Shown here: one piece after another, positions 16,102 through 25,990 of the stretch
Position numbering within the stretch: the stretch's first letter is position 1
How the letters are laid out: each line of letters begins with the position of its first letter
DNA from: an uncultured Marivita sp.
GTDB lineage: Bacteria; Pseudomonadota; Alphaproteobacteria; Rhodobacterales; Rhodobacteraceae
Reading direction: 5' to 3'
Assembly (NCBI GenBank): GCA_947503115.1
Contig: CANNCS010000012.1
Span: forward strand, 1-54,237
Length of the DNA: 54,237 bases
Translations under genes and position numbers: made by a program
Notes under the pieces: model-generated
The model's input: the letters and a program-made list of their open reading frames with translations, nothing else
Databases searched by the model: none
What the model was told of the DNA's origin: nothing

Positions 16102-17991
16102 TCAGGCGATGTCTGCAAACGGGTTGTCGATAACTCCGACCACTGGCATCAGAAGATCGGTGCTGCCCGCTTCGGCCGTAGCCAGCGATGCGTCGGACAA
16201 CCCTTGGGCGATGGTAAGGCTGTCGGCGCTGCCGTCAAACGCGTCCATGACGCTGTTGGCCGCAGCGATATCGTTTTGCCCCTGGATCACCGCGAAATAG
16301 AGGCCCAGATCGGTTTTGGATTCAATGTAGGCGACATCGGCAGGCGAGCCAGTTGCAGCACGAGCGCCTGCCAGAAGATCGAGAATGAAGCCACTGGCGG
16401 TCACATTGCCGGACGCCAATTGACCGCTCCAGAAATCGAAGCCGTCCTGATCGGGGTCGCGACCCAGCACGTTATTATAGACCGCAGTAACAAATTCGCC
16501 GTCGCTGACCCCGGCATAAAGCGCCGTTGTTTCCGGCTGGGTGAAGAACAGGTTTGCAATCGCCTCGAACGAAAAGCCGTTCGTCTGAAAGGCGGTGGCC
16601 CAGAAAGAGAGGCCCAATGCATCGGCCGCACGGTCGAAATAGGCGATGTAGAGTTCGGTCAGCGTCGTCAGATCGGCTGCGGAAATCTGGCCGATCCCGT
16701 CGTGTTTATCGAGATCGAGCTGCACGCCACCTTCGGTGAGTATGGTTTCCACCTGCAAGAGTGCGGCACTTCCCTCGGTGTTGCTGCGGTCAGTGGCTGT
16801 CGTGATAGCCCCGTTGAAACTCAGGTTCATGTTGCCTTGGGCGACAGACTCAAAGCGGACCGTGTCACGCCCTTCGCCCCCGTCGATGCTGTCGTCGCCG
16901 GCAAGGTCGGACAGGAAGATGTCGTCACCTTCATACATGCGGACGATCTGGGCTCCGGGCCCGTCGGTCACCGTATCGCCCAGATCAGTGGCGAACAGAA
17001 CAGTCAGTTCCGGGGTCGCGGCGAAATCAATTGTTTCAACAAAGCCGAATCCGTCGTTGTTCACGACCCCAGTGGAGAAATTCAGATCAAGCCCGGAGGT
17101 TACCCCGTCGAACAGAAAATCCAGCAAAGGCAATCCAGCCCCGGGGTCGACATTGTAGGCGTCCGATCCAGGGCCGCCGATCAGTGCGACCACCTGTCCG
17201 GCAGCCAGGCGGATCGTATAGGTGTCTGCGCCGCTGGTGCCTTCCAACCCAAGATACTGAACCAGAGCATTGTCGACATTTTGCAGGGTGTCAGAGAACC
17301 CGGCAGAGGTGATAGTGCCTGTGTTCTGGACCCCGTCGATTTCAAAGGTGACCGGCGCGCTGACCATGTCGTAGTCGAGAAAGTATCCGGGGCCAGAGGC
17401 ATCTGTCGTGTCTTGGAAGATGATAATGTCATTGCCGGTGCTGCCGACAATGCGGTCGCCATCTGTGTCGCTTGCGCCGGAGTCGATGATGTCATTGCCG
17501 GAAGTGCCTGCAACGTCATCGTCGAACGGCGATCCGAAGAAGGTAATCGGGGTGGTGAGCAATGGCAGGAATCCGCCCCATGCCACTTCTTGGTTGAAGC
17601 CGAACAGGGCAGAACTGGCATCAAGAGTGATCCGGGAAGAGCTGTTGAAAAGCGCGGCGAGACCAGTGAGATCAGACTCATTTGCAATGTCGTTCAACGC
17701 CTCTTGAAACGCATTTGCCGACCAGTTGATCCCTGTGATTGTGGCCTGTTCGATGTCCAGTCCGTTGAACGACATCGACGTGATCGTGCCCGAGATGAGA
17801 TCGCCGCCAGCATTTGCCACCAAGCCGATCCCTTGGAGGACGACGTTCACATTCGCCTGGGAATAGATGGTGTGCGTCAGAATCGCTTGGGTCGGCGTGA
17901 TCGAGGTGAGTTCAACGCTCAACGCGCCTGCGGTGTCGTAGAAGGATTGTTCCAGAAAGTTGGAGTTGTTCCCGGTATAAGTGAACTGCAT
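16102..17991 (-). CDS. Large DUF4214 protein with RTX-like calcium-binding repeats
   Basis: A 629-residue acidic, Asp/Gly/Thr-rich protein without a classical signal peptide. The N-terminal third is beta-rich. RTX-like nonapeptide units occur at about 158-192 (AGTSGNDIIDSG, VGSTGNDIIIF) and again in the middle (LAGDDSIDGGEGRDTVRF). A DUF4214 domain follows (about 435-570: LTELYIAYFDRAADALGLSF, then AVYNNVLGRDPDQDGFDFW). Proteins of this build are usually exported by type I secretion; no secretion genes are nearby. The gene lies 29 bases downstream of glnD on the same strand, between glnD and murJ, and looks like an accessory insertion there. Confidence 0.8.
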   Translation of the reverse strand: MQFTYTGNNSNFLEQSFYDTAGALSVELTSITPTQAILTHTIYSQANVNVVLQGIGLVANAGGDLISGTITSMSFNGLDIEQATITGINWSANAFQEALNDIANESDLTGLAALFNSSSRITLDASSALFGFNQEVAWGGFLPLLTTPITFFGSPFDDDVAGTSGNDIIDSGASDTDGDRIVGSTGNDIIIFQDTTDASGPGYFLDYDMVSAPVTFEIDGVQNTGTITSAGFSDTLQNVDNALVQYLGLEGTSGADTYTIRLAAGQVVALIGGPGSDAYNVDPGAGLPLLDFLFDGVTSGLDLNFSTGVVNNDGFGFVETIDFAATPELTVLFATDLGDTVTDGPGAQIVRMYEGDDIFLSDLAGDDSIDGGEGRDTVRFESVAQGNMNLSFNGAITTATDRSNTEGSAALLQVETILTEGGVQLDLDKHDGIGQISAADLTTLTELYIAYFDRAADALGLSFWATAFQTNGFSFEAIANLFFTQPETTALYAGVSDGEFVTAVYNNVLGRDPDQDGFDFWSGQLASGNVTASGFILDLLAGARAATGSPADVAYIESKTDLGLYFAVIQGQNDIAAANSVMDAFDGSADSLTIAQGLSDASLATAEAGSTDLLMPVVGVIDNPFADIA

Positions 17992-18020
17992 TTCTTGGTC
18001 CTGAAAATTGGCTTTGACGA

Positions 18021-20831
18021 TTATTCCTTGGCGCGCGCCGCTCCTTCTGTGATGGCGGTGCGCAGTTTGGCTTCAAGAGCTTTTCTTTTGCTTTCGGAAT
18101 GGAATTTCAAACCGAACATGTCTTTGACGTAAAACGTATCCACGACCTGTTCGCCATAAGTCGCGATCACTGCAGAGGCAATGTAGACGTTGGCGTTGGC
18201 CAAGGTTCGGGTCAGGTCGAACAGAAGGCCGGGGCGATCGCGTGTGTCGACTTCGATGATCGTGTAGATCTCGGAACCTTCGTTGTCGAAGGTGATGGAA
18301 GTCGGGACATTGAAGGCGCGTTCGCGTTTTTTGATTTTGTCGCGGGGTTTTATCGCGTCGCGCGGGACAATGTCACCGCGCAGGGTTTTTGAGATCATGT
18401 CGCGCAGGCGCGGGATCCGCACGTCTTCGTAGGGTGATCCGTCGCCGTCCTGAATCCAGAAGACGGCTGTCGCGAACCCGTCTTTCGACGTGAAGGTGCG
18501 GGCGTCGACGACGTTTGCGCCGACCAGAGCCAAGGCACCGGCGAGCCGTGAGAAGATACCGGGGTGGTCCGCTAGGGCAAAGCAGGCACGGGTCGCATCG
18601 CGGTCTTCGTCGGGGTGGATGTCGATGCGGATTTCGTTGTCGCCGATATCGCGCAGCAGTTCGGCAAAGACCTTGTGGGCGGTGACGTGCAGACCTTGCC
18701 AGTAGGGCGGATAGTGGCGGCCGGTTTCGACGCGCAGGTCTTTCGCATCCCAGCCTTCGAGCGCGTCGCGCAGGGTTTTCTTGGCTTCTGCCCCGCGGTT
18801 CTCGCGGTTGAGCGCCTCCATTCCATCCTCAAGCGCACGTCGGGTCTGGCGGTAGAGGGCGCGGATGAGGACGGCTTTCCAGTTGTTCCAGGTGCCAGGA
18901 CCAACGCCTCGGATGTCGCACACTGTAAGGACACAGAGCAGGTCGAGCCGTTCGCGGGTTTGCACGGCCTTGGCGAAATCGCGCACGGTGCGTGGATCGG
19001 CGATGTCGCGTTTCTGGGCCATGTCCGACATCAGCAGGTGGTAGCGGACCAGCCATTCGACGGTGGCGCAATCCTGTTTGTTGAGACCCAACCGTGGCGC
19101 GACCTTGCGGGCGATTTGAGCGCCAAGGATGGAGTGATCTTCGTCCCGGCCTTTACCGATGTCGTGTAGGAGCAGCGCGACGTAGAGCACTTTGCGGTTT
19201 ATGCCGTCCTTTAGGATGGAGCTGGCGACGGGCAGGTCTTCTTCGAGATGGCCGTTTTCGATCTCGCTCAGGTGCCAGATGCATTGGATTGTGTGTTCGT
19301 CCACCGTGTAGTGGTGGTACATGTTGAACTGCATCATTGCTACGATCGGCTCGAACTCGGGGATGAAGGCAGACAGTACGCCCAGTTCATTCATGCGACG
19401 CAGAGCGCGTTCGGGGTTGCCGTGTTTGAGCAGGAGGTCGAGGAAGATGCGCTGTGCTTCTTTGTCGTTGCGCATTTCCTTGTCGATCAGGTTCAAATTG
19501 GCGCTGATCAGGCGCATGGCGTCAGCGTGGATCAGCAGACCAGTGCGCAGCGCCTCTTCGAAGATGCGCAACATGTTCATTTTGTCGGCCAGGAAAGCCG
19601 CGTCATCGGTGATGGCGAGGCGGTTGTTCACCACTTCGTAGGCATCGCGCGTCTTGGGAACGCGTTTGAAGAGCCGCAGCAGCAGGGGCGGTTCCTTTTG
19701 CTGCGAAGCTTCGAGCGAGGTGAGGAAGATGCGGGTCAGATCGCCCACCGAGGTGGCATGGCGGAAGAAATCCTGCATGAAAATTTCGACGCCGCGGCGA
19801 CCGCCCTTGTCGGCATAGCCCATGCGATCAGCGACTTCGACCTGCATGTCGAAGGTGAGCTGCTCGGTTGCGCGGCCCGAGGCGAGGTGCAGATGACAGC
19901 GCACGGCCCAGAGAAAATTCTCGGCTTTGACGAAGGTTTGGAATTCCTCGGGCTGGAAAACTCCGGCGCGGACCAGCTTGCTCAGATCGTCGGTGTGATG
20001 GATGTATTTGGCGATCCAGAACAAGGATTGCAGATCGCGCAGGCCGCCTTTGCCTTCTTTGACGTTCGGTTCGACCATGTATCGCTGGCCTTGCTTGACA
20101 TGCCGGGCATCGCGCTCGGCCAATTTGGCATCAACGAATTCAACCTCGGTGCCTCTGAAAAGCGTGTTCCAGAGTTTGGTGTCCAGCTCGACCGCCAGCG
20201 GCTCGTAGCCGACCAAAAAACGGTGTTCAAGCATGGCGGTGCGGATGGTGAAGTCTTCCGTGCCAAGGCGCAGACAATCTTTGACGGTGCGCGACGAGTG
20301 CCCGACCTTCAGTTTCAGATCCCACAGAATGTAGAGCATGGATTCGATGACGCTCTCGGCCCATGCGGTGATCTTGTAGGGTGTCAGAAAGAGCAGATCG
20401 ACGTCGGAAAACGGCGCCATTTCCCCGCGTCCGTAACCGCCGACCGCCAAGACTGACAGGCGTTCGCCTTCGGTGGGATTGGGGTTGCGGTGTATCCGTT
20501 CCGTGACGATCTCGAATGTCAGCGTGATCAATTGATCGGTGAGCCAAGTGTAGCCCGTGGTCACTGGCAGTGAATTGCGTGGCTGCAGATCGAGCCGCGC
20601 GGCAATGGCGGCACGTCCAGTGCTTTGCGCGCCCTTGAGAACCGCGACAACCGCAGTGCGGACCTCGCGTTCATCAAAGCTGTCTCCGACTTCGGCCCAC
20701 ATCGCGTCGCGTGTGGCCGTCACATCTAGAATGTCGGAGAAGTTATCAGAGGCGGTGGCCGCCCCCGATGTGTTGGTCAGGCTTAGAGATTTAGAAGCCT
20801 GCGCCGCCGAAGCCGGATGGGGCTGGGTCAA
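18021..20831 (-). CDS. glnD: [Protein-PII] uridylyltransferase / uridylyl-removing enzyme
   Basis: A 936-residue bifunctional nitrogen-status sensor. The nucleotidyltransferase domain has GGYGRGE (131-137) and the catalytic Asp pair in SDVDLLFL (D143, D145). The uridylyl-removing HD domain carries LLHDIGKGRDEDHS near residue 555. Two ACT domains near the C-terminus (about 735-800 and 845-925) should bind glutamine. It uridylylates PII at low glutamine and removes UMP at high glutamine. All domains look intact. Its start lies 41 bases inside the end of the upstream LpoA-like gene, so the two are probably coupled. Confidence 0.96.
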   Translation of the reverse strand: MTQPHPASAAQASKSLSLTNTSGAATASDNFSDILDVTATRDAMWAEVGDSFDEREVRTAVVAVLKGAQSTGRAAIAARLDLQPRNSLPVTTGYTWLTDQLITLTFEIVTERIHRNPNPTEGERLSVLAVGGYGRGEMAPFSDVDLLFLTPYKITAWAESVIESMLYILWDLKLKVGHSSRTVKDCLRLGTEDFTIRTAMLEHRFLVGYEPLAVELDTKLWNTLFRGTEVEFVDAKLAERDARHVKQGQRYMVEPNVKEGKGGLRDLQSLFWIAKYIHHTDDLSKLVRAGVFQPEEFQTFVKAENFLWAVRCHLHLASGRATEQLTFDMQVEVADRMGYADKGGRRGVEIFMQDFFRHATSVGDLTRIFLTSLEASQQKEPPLLLRLFKRVPKTRDAYEVVNNRLAITDDAAFLADKMNMLRIFEEALRTGLLIHADAMRLISANLNLIDKEMRNDKEAQRIFLDLLLKHGNPERALRRMNELGVLSAFIPEFEPIVAMMQFNMYHHYTVDEHTIQCIWHLSEIENGHLEEDLPVASSILKDGINRKVLYVALLLHDIGKGRDEDHSILGAQIARKVAPRLGLNKQDCATVEWLVRYHLLMSDMAQKRDIADPRTVRDFAKAVQTRERLDLLCVLTVCDIRGVGPGTWNNWKAVLIRALYRQTRRALEDGMEALNRENRGAEAKKTLRDALEGWDAKDLRVETGRHYPPYWQGLHVTAHKVFAELLRDIGDNEIRIDIHPDEDRDATRACFALADHPGIFSRLAGALALVGANVVDARTFTSKDGFATAVFWIQDGDGSPYEDVRIPRLRDMISKTLRGDIVPRDAIKPRDKIKKRERAFNVPTSITFDNEGSEIYTIIEVDTRDRPGLLFDLTRTLANANVYIASAVIATYGEQVVDTFYVKDMFGLKFHSESKRKALEAKLRTAITEGAARAKE

Positions 20832-21981
20832 GGATAATCACCTGGTTGTTACGCACGGTCGCCACTGCGAGACCGCGTTCATTGGTTCCGTCCGGGCGCA
20901 AGCGGAAGACGCCATTTGCGCCCTGGAAGCCCGAATTCTGCGTCAGCGCTCGCATACTTAGGGCATCAGAGCTGCCCTGCCGCACAAGAGCGCCAACGGC
21001 GGCGATGCCGTCGAAGGCGAGGCCTGCAAGCGGGTGTGGATCGGCCCCGAATTGCGCGCGGTAACGGCTGTCAAAGGCGTTCTTGGCCGCCGTGTCAGGC
21101 AGAGTAAAATATCCCCCCTGCGCGCCCCGCATGGACAGGATCTGAGCGGGAACATCCCAGCGTGCAAGGCCCATGAACTGGGTGGCCGTCGGGTTAACGC
21201 CTGCTTCGGGCAGCAGTTGCAGTAGAATTGGCAACGCACCAGCCGCGTTCGAAGTCAAAAAGAGCGTGTCGGCGCCTGTGGAATTGATGCTGTCGCGGAT
21301 GCGCGGAACGGCAGACGCCACGCCTTCTTGCGAGAAGGGGAAGGATTGAACGGCAGCAACGCGCACGCCGTTCTGACTTGCAGCGGCCTGGATGGCTGCT
21401 TTGCCGAATTCGCCTTCGACGTTTTGCGGGTGCGCGATCACAACCGAATTGCGGCCTTCGCGCGCAGCGTAACCCAAGAGGCGGTCTGCGGTATTGCGGA
21501 AGGTCGGGCCGAGCACGAACACATTGCCGCCGGCAATGGACGGGTTGTTCGAAAAACTAAGAACGTTGACGCCATTATCGGCTACCGCAACGCCTGCAGC
21601 ATTGGCCGCTTCGCCGAAGAGAGGGCCAATAATGATCTGGGCGCCTTCAGCCACGGCGGTTTCGGCCTGAAGGGCGGCGCGCTGGGCATCACCGGCGGTG
21701 TCGTAGACCCGCAAGTCGATCTCGACCCCGTCGAGCGAGGCAACAGCAAGGCGCGCGGCGTTCTCGAGGCTGGCGGCAATGCCGCCTGCACCACTGTCCG
21801 TGCGGGGAATCAATAGGGCCACCGAGACGGGTGCGTTCACGTTGATGTTTGGTCCGGAGCCAACGCCGGGTGCGGACATCATCGCTGGGTCACAAGCCGC
21901 TAGACCGACAAAGGCCGCAACTGCTGCAACTTTGCGCAACAGCTTGCGGGAGGGGGACAAAACAGCCAACATAAAACGCAC
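20791..21981 (-). CDS. LpoA/LppC-like penicillin-binding protein activator lipoprotein
   Basis: A 396-residue lipoprotein precursor with a lipobox LAAC at 27-30, so C30 should be lipidated. The mature part is a type I periplasmic binding protein-like fold (PSVALLIPRTDSG-like start, then IIGPLFGEAANAAG), matching the C-terminal LppC domain of LpoA but without the N-terminal TPR part, as is usual in alphaproteobacteria. LpoA activates PBP1A in E. coli; here that function is inferred by family. It is divergent from rsmI, with 80 bases between the starts. Confidence 0.85.
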   Translation of the reverse strand: MRFMLAVLSPSRKLLRKVAAVAAFVGLAACDPAMMSAPGVGSGPNINVNAPVSVALLIPRTDSGAGGIAASLENAARLAVASLDGVEIDLRVYDTAGDAQRAALQAETAVAEGAQIIIGPLFGEAANAAGVAVADNGVNVLSFSNNPSIAGGNVFVLGPTFRNTADRLLGYAAREGRNSVVIAHPQNVEGEFGKAAIQAAASQNGVRVAAVQSFPFSQEGVASAVPRIRDSINSTGADTLFLTSNAAGALPILLQLLPEAGVNPTATQFMGLARWDVPAQILSMRGAQGGYFTLPDTAAKNAFDSRYRAQFGADPHPLAGLAFDGIAAVGALVRQGSSDALSMRALTQNSGFQGANGVFRLRPDGTNERGLAVATVRNNQVIILDPAPSGFGGAGF

Positions 21982-22061
21982 TCCTTTTGCACGCCGGACA
22001 GGTTTGGGCGCGCTTACTCAATTGGGGCAGATAATAAACAACGACAAAGGCGGGTCCAGAC

Positions 22062-22919
22062 ATGAATTGGCAGACACGCGAGATCGCGCCCGGGCTGTAC
22101 CTGGTGGCGACCCCGCTGGGCAATGCGCGCGACATCACGCTGCGAGCACTTGACCTGCTGGCGGGAGCGGATGTGCTTGCGGCAGAGGACACCCGATCGC
22201 TGCGTCGGTTGATGGAGATCCACGGTGTGGCCTTGGGGGACCGCCCGTTGGTGGCTTATCACGATCACAACGGGGATCGTGCCCGACCGAGGCTGATGGC
22301 TGCGCTGGAGGCGGGGCAGTCGGTTGTCTATGCATCCGAGGCTGGCACTCCGTTGATCTCGGACCCGGGGTTTGATCTGATGCGGGCGGCTTTGCAGGCC
22401 GGGTATCCCTGTACCACGGCACCGGGGGCCACGGCCGCAGTGGCTGCCCTTACCCTGTCGGGTTTGCCGTCGGATCGGTTCCTTTTTGCGGGGTTTCTGC
22501 CAAATAGCGCGGGCAAGCGGAAAACGGCGCTGGCTGAGTTCGTTGGCGTGCCGGCGACGTTGATTTTCTACGAATCCCCGAAACGTCTTGGAGCGATGCT
22601 GCGCGATGCGGCAGGTGTTTTTGGGCCAGATCGGGAGGCGGTGGTGTGCCGCGAATTAACCAAGAAATTCGAAGAGCGTTGTGCGGGTACGTTGCTGGAT
22701 TTATCAACAAAATATGCGGATGAGACCCCGAAAGGCGAAATTGTCGTTCTGATTGATCGTGGTGTTGGGGCTGTTACGGATCAGGCCACGTTGGACGAAG
22801 CGTTGCAGGATGCGTTGACGCGGATGTCAGTCAAGGATGCGGCCAGCGAAGTGTCTAAGGTTTTTGGGGTTCCGCGCCGCGAGGCGTATCAAAGAGCGAT
22901 GGCGTTAGGCAAAAATTGA
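22062..22919 (+). CDS. rsmI: 16S rRNA (cytidine(1402)-2'-O)-methyltransferase RsmI
   Basis: A 285-residue SAM-dependent methyltransferase of the tetrapyrrole-methylase fold. The N-terminal motif GLYLVATPLGNARDITLRAL is diagnostic of RsmI, with the second motif LAAEDTRSLRRLM and the SAM loop PGATAAVAALTLSGLPSDRF. It methylates the 2'-OH of C1402 in the decoding centre. It heads a plus-strand series rsmI-yraN-gshB and is divergent from the LpoA-like gene, an arrangement common in proteobacteria. Confidence 0.94.
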   Translation: MNWQTREIAPGLYLVATPLGNARDITLRALDLLAGADVLAAEDTRSLRRLMEIHGVALGDRPLVAYHDHNGDRARPRLMAALEAGQSVVYASEAGTPLISDPGFDLMRAALQAGYPCTTAPGATAAVAALTLSGLPSDRFLFAGFLPNSAGKRKTALAEFVGVPATLIFYESPKRLGAMLRDAAGVFGPDREAVVCRELTKKFEERCAGTLLDLSTKYADETPKGEIVVLIDRGVGAVTDQATLDEALQDALTRMSVKDAASEVSKVFGVPRREAYQRAMALGKN

Positions 22920-22958
22920 TGAATTGGGCTTAGCGTCGAGGATTGAAGGAGGTGCTTT

Positions 22959-23384
22959 ATGCCATTCGACTTTCAGTGCGATGCGGTTGGGGCCAATCAT
23001 AAAAAGCGTGATGTTGCGCCGGTAGGTGACCTGCGACGGATCAATTACCATGCCGGGATCAGCGCAGAACAAGCCGTTGCGCGCCATTATCAGGACAGTG
23101 GGGCTGTGCTGCGCGAAACGCGTTGGCGGGGGCGTTGTGGTGAGATCGACCTTATCTTGTCGGAGGGCGACCGCGTGGTTTTCGTAGAGGTCAAGAAAAG
23201 CCGTACCCATGCCGCAGCTGTGCAACGTGTAACGGCCCGGCAGATTGGCCGTATTCTACGCAGCGCCGAAGACTATCTGGGCCAATGCCCGGCGGGGGCG
23301 TTGACGGACGCGCGACTGGACGTGGCACTGGTGGATGCGCAGGGCAGGATCGACATCATCCCGAATGCAAGCATGGGCCTTTGA
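22959..23384 (+). CDS. YraN family (UPF0102) endonuclease-like protein
   Basis: A 141-residue protein with the restriction-endonuclease-like core of the YraN family. The visible pattern AEQAVARHY, then ETRWRGRCGEIDLIL and VVFVEVKKSRT gives the E...D...ExK layout of Holliday-junction-resolvase-like nucleases. The N-terminal 25 residues are not part of the usual domain, and an internal start is possible, although the first ATG has AGGAGGTG nearby. The cellular role is not established. It lies 39 bases after rsmI. Confidence 0.87.
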   Translation: MPFDFQCDAVGANHKKRDVAPVGDLRRINYHAGISAEQAVARHYQDSGAVLRETRWRGRCGEIDLILSEGDRVVFVEVKKSRTHAAAVQRVTARQIGRILRSAEDYLGQCPAGALTDARLDVALVDAQGRIDIIPNASMGL

Positions 23385-23450
23385 CGGGGTGATCTTGCAC
23401 GCCCTCATGGCTTGCGCCATTACACGGGCAGAGTTTGCAAGGGGCGTCAC

Positions 23451-24383
23451 ATGAAAATCGCTTTTCAGATGGATCCGATCCAGTCGGTCAACATCAATGC
23501 CGACAGTTCTTTCCGGCTGGCCGAAGAGGCGCAGGCACGCGGGCATGAGCTGTTTTTCTATAGCCCGGACAAGTTGGCCTATGACGAGGGGCGCATCCTT
23601 GCCGTCGGTCATTGGTTCACGGTGCAACGTGTGCAGGGCGACCATGTAGCGTTGGGGCCAGAAGTGCAGGTCGATCTGGAGGACGTCGATGTCGTCTGGT
23701 TGCGGCAAGATCCGCCCTTTGACATGCATTACATCACTTCGACCCATCTGCTGGACCGGCTGAAGGGCAAAGCGATGGTGGTCAATGATCCGTTCTGGGT
23801 GCGAAACTATCCTGAAAAGCTGTTGGTGCTGGATTTCCCGGATCTGACGCCGCCGACGATGATTGCGCGGGATTTGGCGACGATCAAGGCATTCAAGGCG
23901 CGGCATCAGGACGTGATTTTGAAGCCGTTGTACGGCAATGGTGGCGCGGGTGTTTTCCGGTTGGACGCCAATGATCGCAACCTGTCGTCGCTGCACGAAC
24001 TGTTCACCGGATTTTCGCGTGAGCCGCTGATTGTTCAGAAATTCCTGCCGGATGTGTCGGCGGGCGACAAGCGGGTGATCCTTGTCGATGGCGAAGCGGT
24101 CGGCGCGATCAACCGGGTGCCAGCGGCAGGCGAGACGCGGTCGAACATGCATGTTGGTGGGCGACCCGAGAAGATCGGACTGACAGAACGCGATCTGGAG
24201 ATTTGCGCGCGGATCGGACCGCTTTTGCGCGAAAAGGGACAGGTGTTTGTCGGGATCGATGTGATTGGCAACTACCTAACCGAGATCAATGTAACCTCGC
24301 CCACTGGCATTCAGGAACTCGAACGTTTCGACGGGGTCAATGTGGCCGAAAAGATTTGGCAGGCGATCGAGGCCAAGCTTTAA
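23451..24383 (+). CDS. gshB: Glutathione synthetase
   Basis: A 310-residue ATP-grasp enzyme that joins gamma-glutamylcysteine and glycine. The N-terminal MKIAFQMDPIQSVNINADSS and the motifs LRQDPPFDMHYITSTHLLD, KPLYGNGGAGVFRLD and EINVTSPTGIQELER are typical of bacterial GshB. The start is the ATG at 23451, with AAGGGG six bases upstream; an in-frame codon at 23412 has no ribosome site. It is the last gene of the rsmI-yraN-gshB series and converges with comM. Confidence 0.95.
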   Translation: MKIAFQMDPIQSVNINADSSFRLAEEAQARGHELFFYSPDKLAYDEGRILAVGHWFTVQRVQGDHVALGPEVQVDLEDVDVVWLRQDPPFDMHYITSTHLLDRLKGKAMVVNDPFWVRNYPEKLLVLDFPDLTPPTMIARDLATIKAFKARHQDVILKPLYGNGGAGVFRLDANDRNLSSLHELFTGFSREPLIVQKFLPDVSAGDKRVILVDGEAVGAINRVPAAGETRSNMHVGGRPEKIGLTERDLEICARIGPLLREKGQVFVGIDVIGNYLTEINVTSPTGIQELERFDGVNVAEKIWQAIEAKL

Positions 24384-24412
24384 GCGGTATTCATCGGGCA
24401 TTGCAGCCTGTC

Positions 24413-25924
24413 TCACGTGGTATTTTGGGGCAGTCGGTAACTGAGCGCCTCGGCGATATGGTCGCGGGTGATGTTGTCTGTGGTGTCCAGATCGGCGATG
24501 CTGCGGGCGACGCGCAACACGCGATGATAGCCGCGAGCTGATAGGCCGAAGCGATCGGCGGCGCTGGTCAAAAGCGCGCGGGCTGGCGTATCGAGCATTG
24601 TGGTCTGGTCAAGAAGGGTGCCTTCGAGATCGGCGTTTTGGTGCATGTCTGGGTGATCCTGAAAACGGGCTGCCTGAACCGCTCGGGCTGCGGCAACACG
24701 GTTGGCCAATTCATTGCTGGCGGCACCGGAACTGGGCAGGTCCAGATCGCGGAAGGCAACGGGCGGCACGTCGACGCGTAGATCAAAACGGTCCATCAGA
24801 GGGCCAGAGATGCGGCCCATGTAATCCTCGCCGCAGTTCGGTGCGCGCGAACAGGCGCGGGCCGGATCGCTGAGATAGCCGCACTTGCAGGGGTTTGCTG
24901 CGGCGACCAGCATGAACCTGCAGGGGTATTTGATATGTGCGTTGGCGCGGGCGACCATGACCTCGCCTGTCTCAATCGGTTGGCGCAAGGTTTCAAGTAC
25001 GGCGCGTGGGAACTCAGGGAATTCGTCCATGAAAAGCACGCCGTTGTGAGCGAGGCTGATTTCACCCGGCTTGGCAGTGCGCCCACCGCCGACGATGGCT
25101 GCCATAGAGGCGGTGTGATGTGGTTCGCGAAACGGGCGATGGCGGGAAATGCCGCCGGCTTCGATCAAACCAGAGAGCGAATGCACCATTGAGGTTTCCA
25201 GCGCCTCGGCCGGGGTGAGCGGTGGGAGAATGCCGGGCAGGCGGGCGGCCAGCATGGATTTCCCAGAGCCCGGCGTGCCGACCATCAGAACGTGATGCCG
25301 CCCTGCTGCGGCGATTTCGAGCGCGCGTTTGGCGCGTTCCTGACCTTTGACATCGCGCATATCGCGGCTGTCGGGGGCGTGGCTGACTTCGCCGGGGTCG
25401 CAGGGCGCGAGCGGGGTGCGTCCGGTCATGTGCTGGATTACGTCCATCAGGCCTTTGGCCCCGATCACCTGACAGCCACCGACCCACGCCGCCTCGGCGC
25501 CGGACGCTGCGGGGCAGATCAGGGCGCGGTTTTCCTCGGCAGCGGCCATTGCGGCAGGCAGAGCGCCGATCACCGGGATCAGCGCGCCGTCGAGCGACAG
25601 TTCCCCAAGGGAGACAGTGTCGGACACGGTGTCTTTTGGCAGAATATCGAGTTCCGCCAACAGCGCCAGCGCGATGGGCAGATCGAAATGCGAGCCTTCC
25701 TTTGGCAGGTCGGCAGGTGAGAGGTTCACTGTGATGCGTTTGGACGGCAGTGCGATATGCAGGGTGGAGAGAGCGCCGCGCACCCGGTCGCGGGATTCGG
25801 ATACGGCTTTATCAGGCAGGCCGACAATGCCAAAGGCCGGCATGCCGGGGGTGATGGCGCATTGCACCTCGACCATGCGGGCGTCCACGCCTTCGAAGGC
25901 GACTGTATAGGCATGCGCAACCAT
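24413..25924 (-). CDS. comM: YifB/ComM family Mg-chelatase-like AAA+ ATPase
   Basis: A 503-residue protein. It has an N-terminal LonC-like domain (about 1-170), an AAA+ core with Walker A VGTPGSGKSMLAARLPGILP (around residue 215) and Walker B ISLAHNGVLFMDEFPEF, and a C-terminal Mg-chelatase-like domain. A four-cysteine zinc-like cluster is seen in AANPCKCGYLSDPARACSRA and PNCGEDY. ComM relatives act as branch-migration helicases helping integration of transforming DNA. The length is standard. It converges with gshB with 29 bases between stops. Confidence 0.92.
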   Translation of the reverse strand: MVAHAYTVAFEGVDARMVEVQCAITPGMPAFGIVGLPDKAVSESRDRVRGALSTLHIALPSKRITVNLSPADLPKEGSHFDLPIALALLAELDILPKDTVSDTVSLGELSLDGALIPVIGALPAAMAAAEENRALICPAASGAEAAWVGGCQVIGAKGLMDVIQHMTGRTPLAPCDPGEVSHAPDSRDMRDVKGQERAKRALEIAAAGRHHVLMVGTPGSGKSMLAARLPGILPPLTPAEALETSMVHSLSGLIEAGGISRHRPFREPHHTASMAAIVGGGRTAKPGEISLAHNGVLFMDEFPEFPRAVLETLRQPIETGEVMVARANAHIKYPCRFMLVAAANPCKCGYLSDPARACSRAPNCGEDYMGRISGPLMDRFDLRVDVPPVAFRDLDLPSSGAASNELANRVAAARAVQAARFQDHPDMHQNADLEGTLLDQTTMLDTPARALLTSAADRFGLSARGYHRVLRVARSIADLDTTDNITRDHIAEALSYRLPQNTT

Positions 25925-25990
25925 GAGATCCGGTCCTCGTCTGTTGCGAGGGTGAAGCCATCATGGTTGCGAAATGGTTAACACGCGCGT

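Noticed and set aside
15994-18132. A 712-codon open frame on the plus strand, antisense to the DUF4214 gene
   Set aside because: It arises from the Asp/Gly/Thr-rich codon pattern of the opposite gene; it has no ribosome site at its start, no recognisable domain, and it runs through two intergenic regions into glnD.
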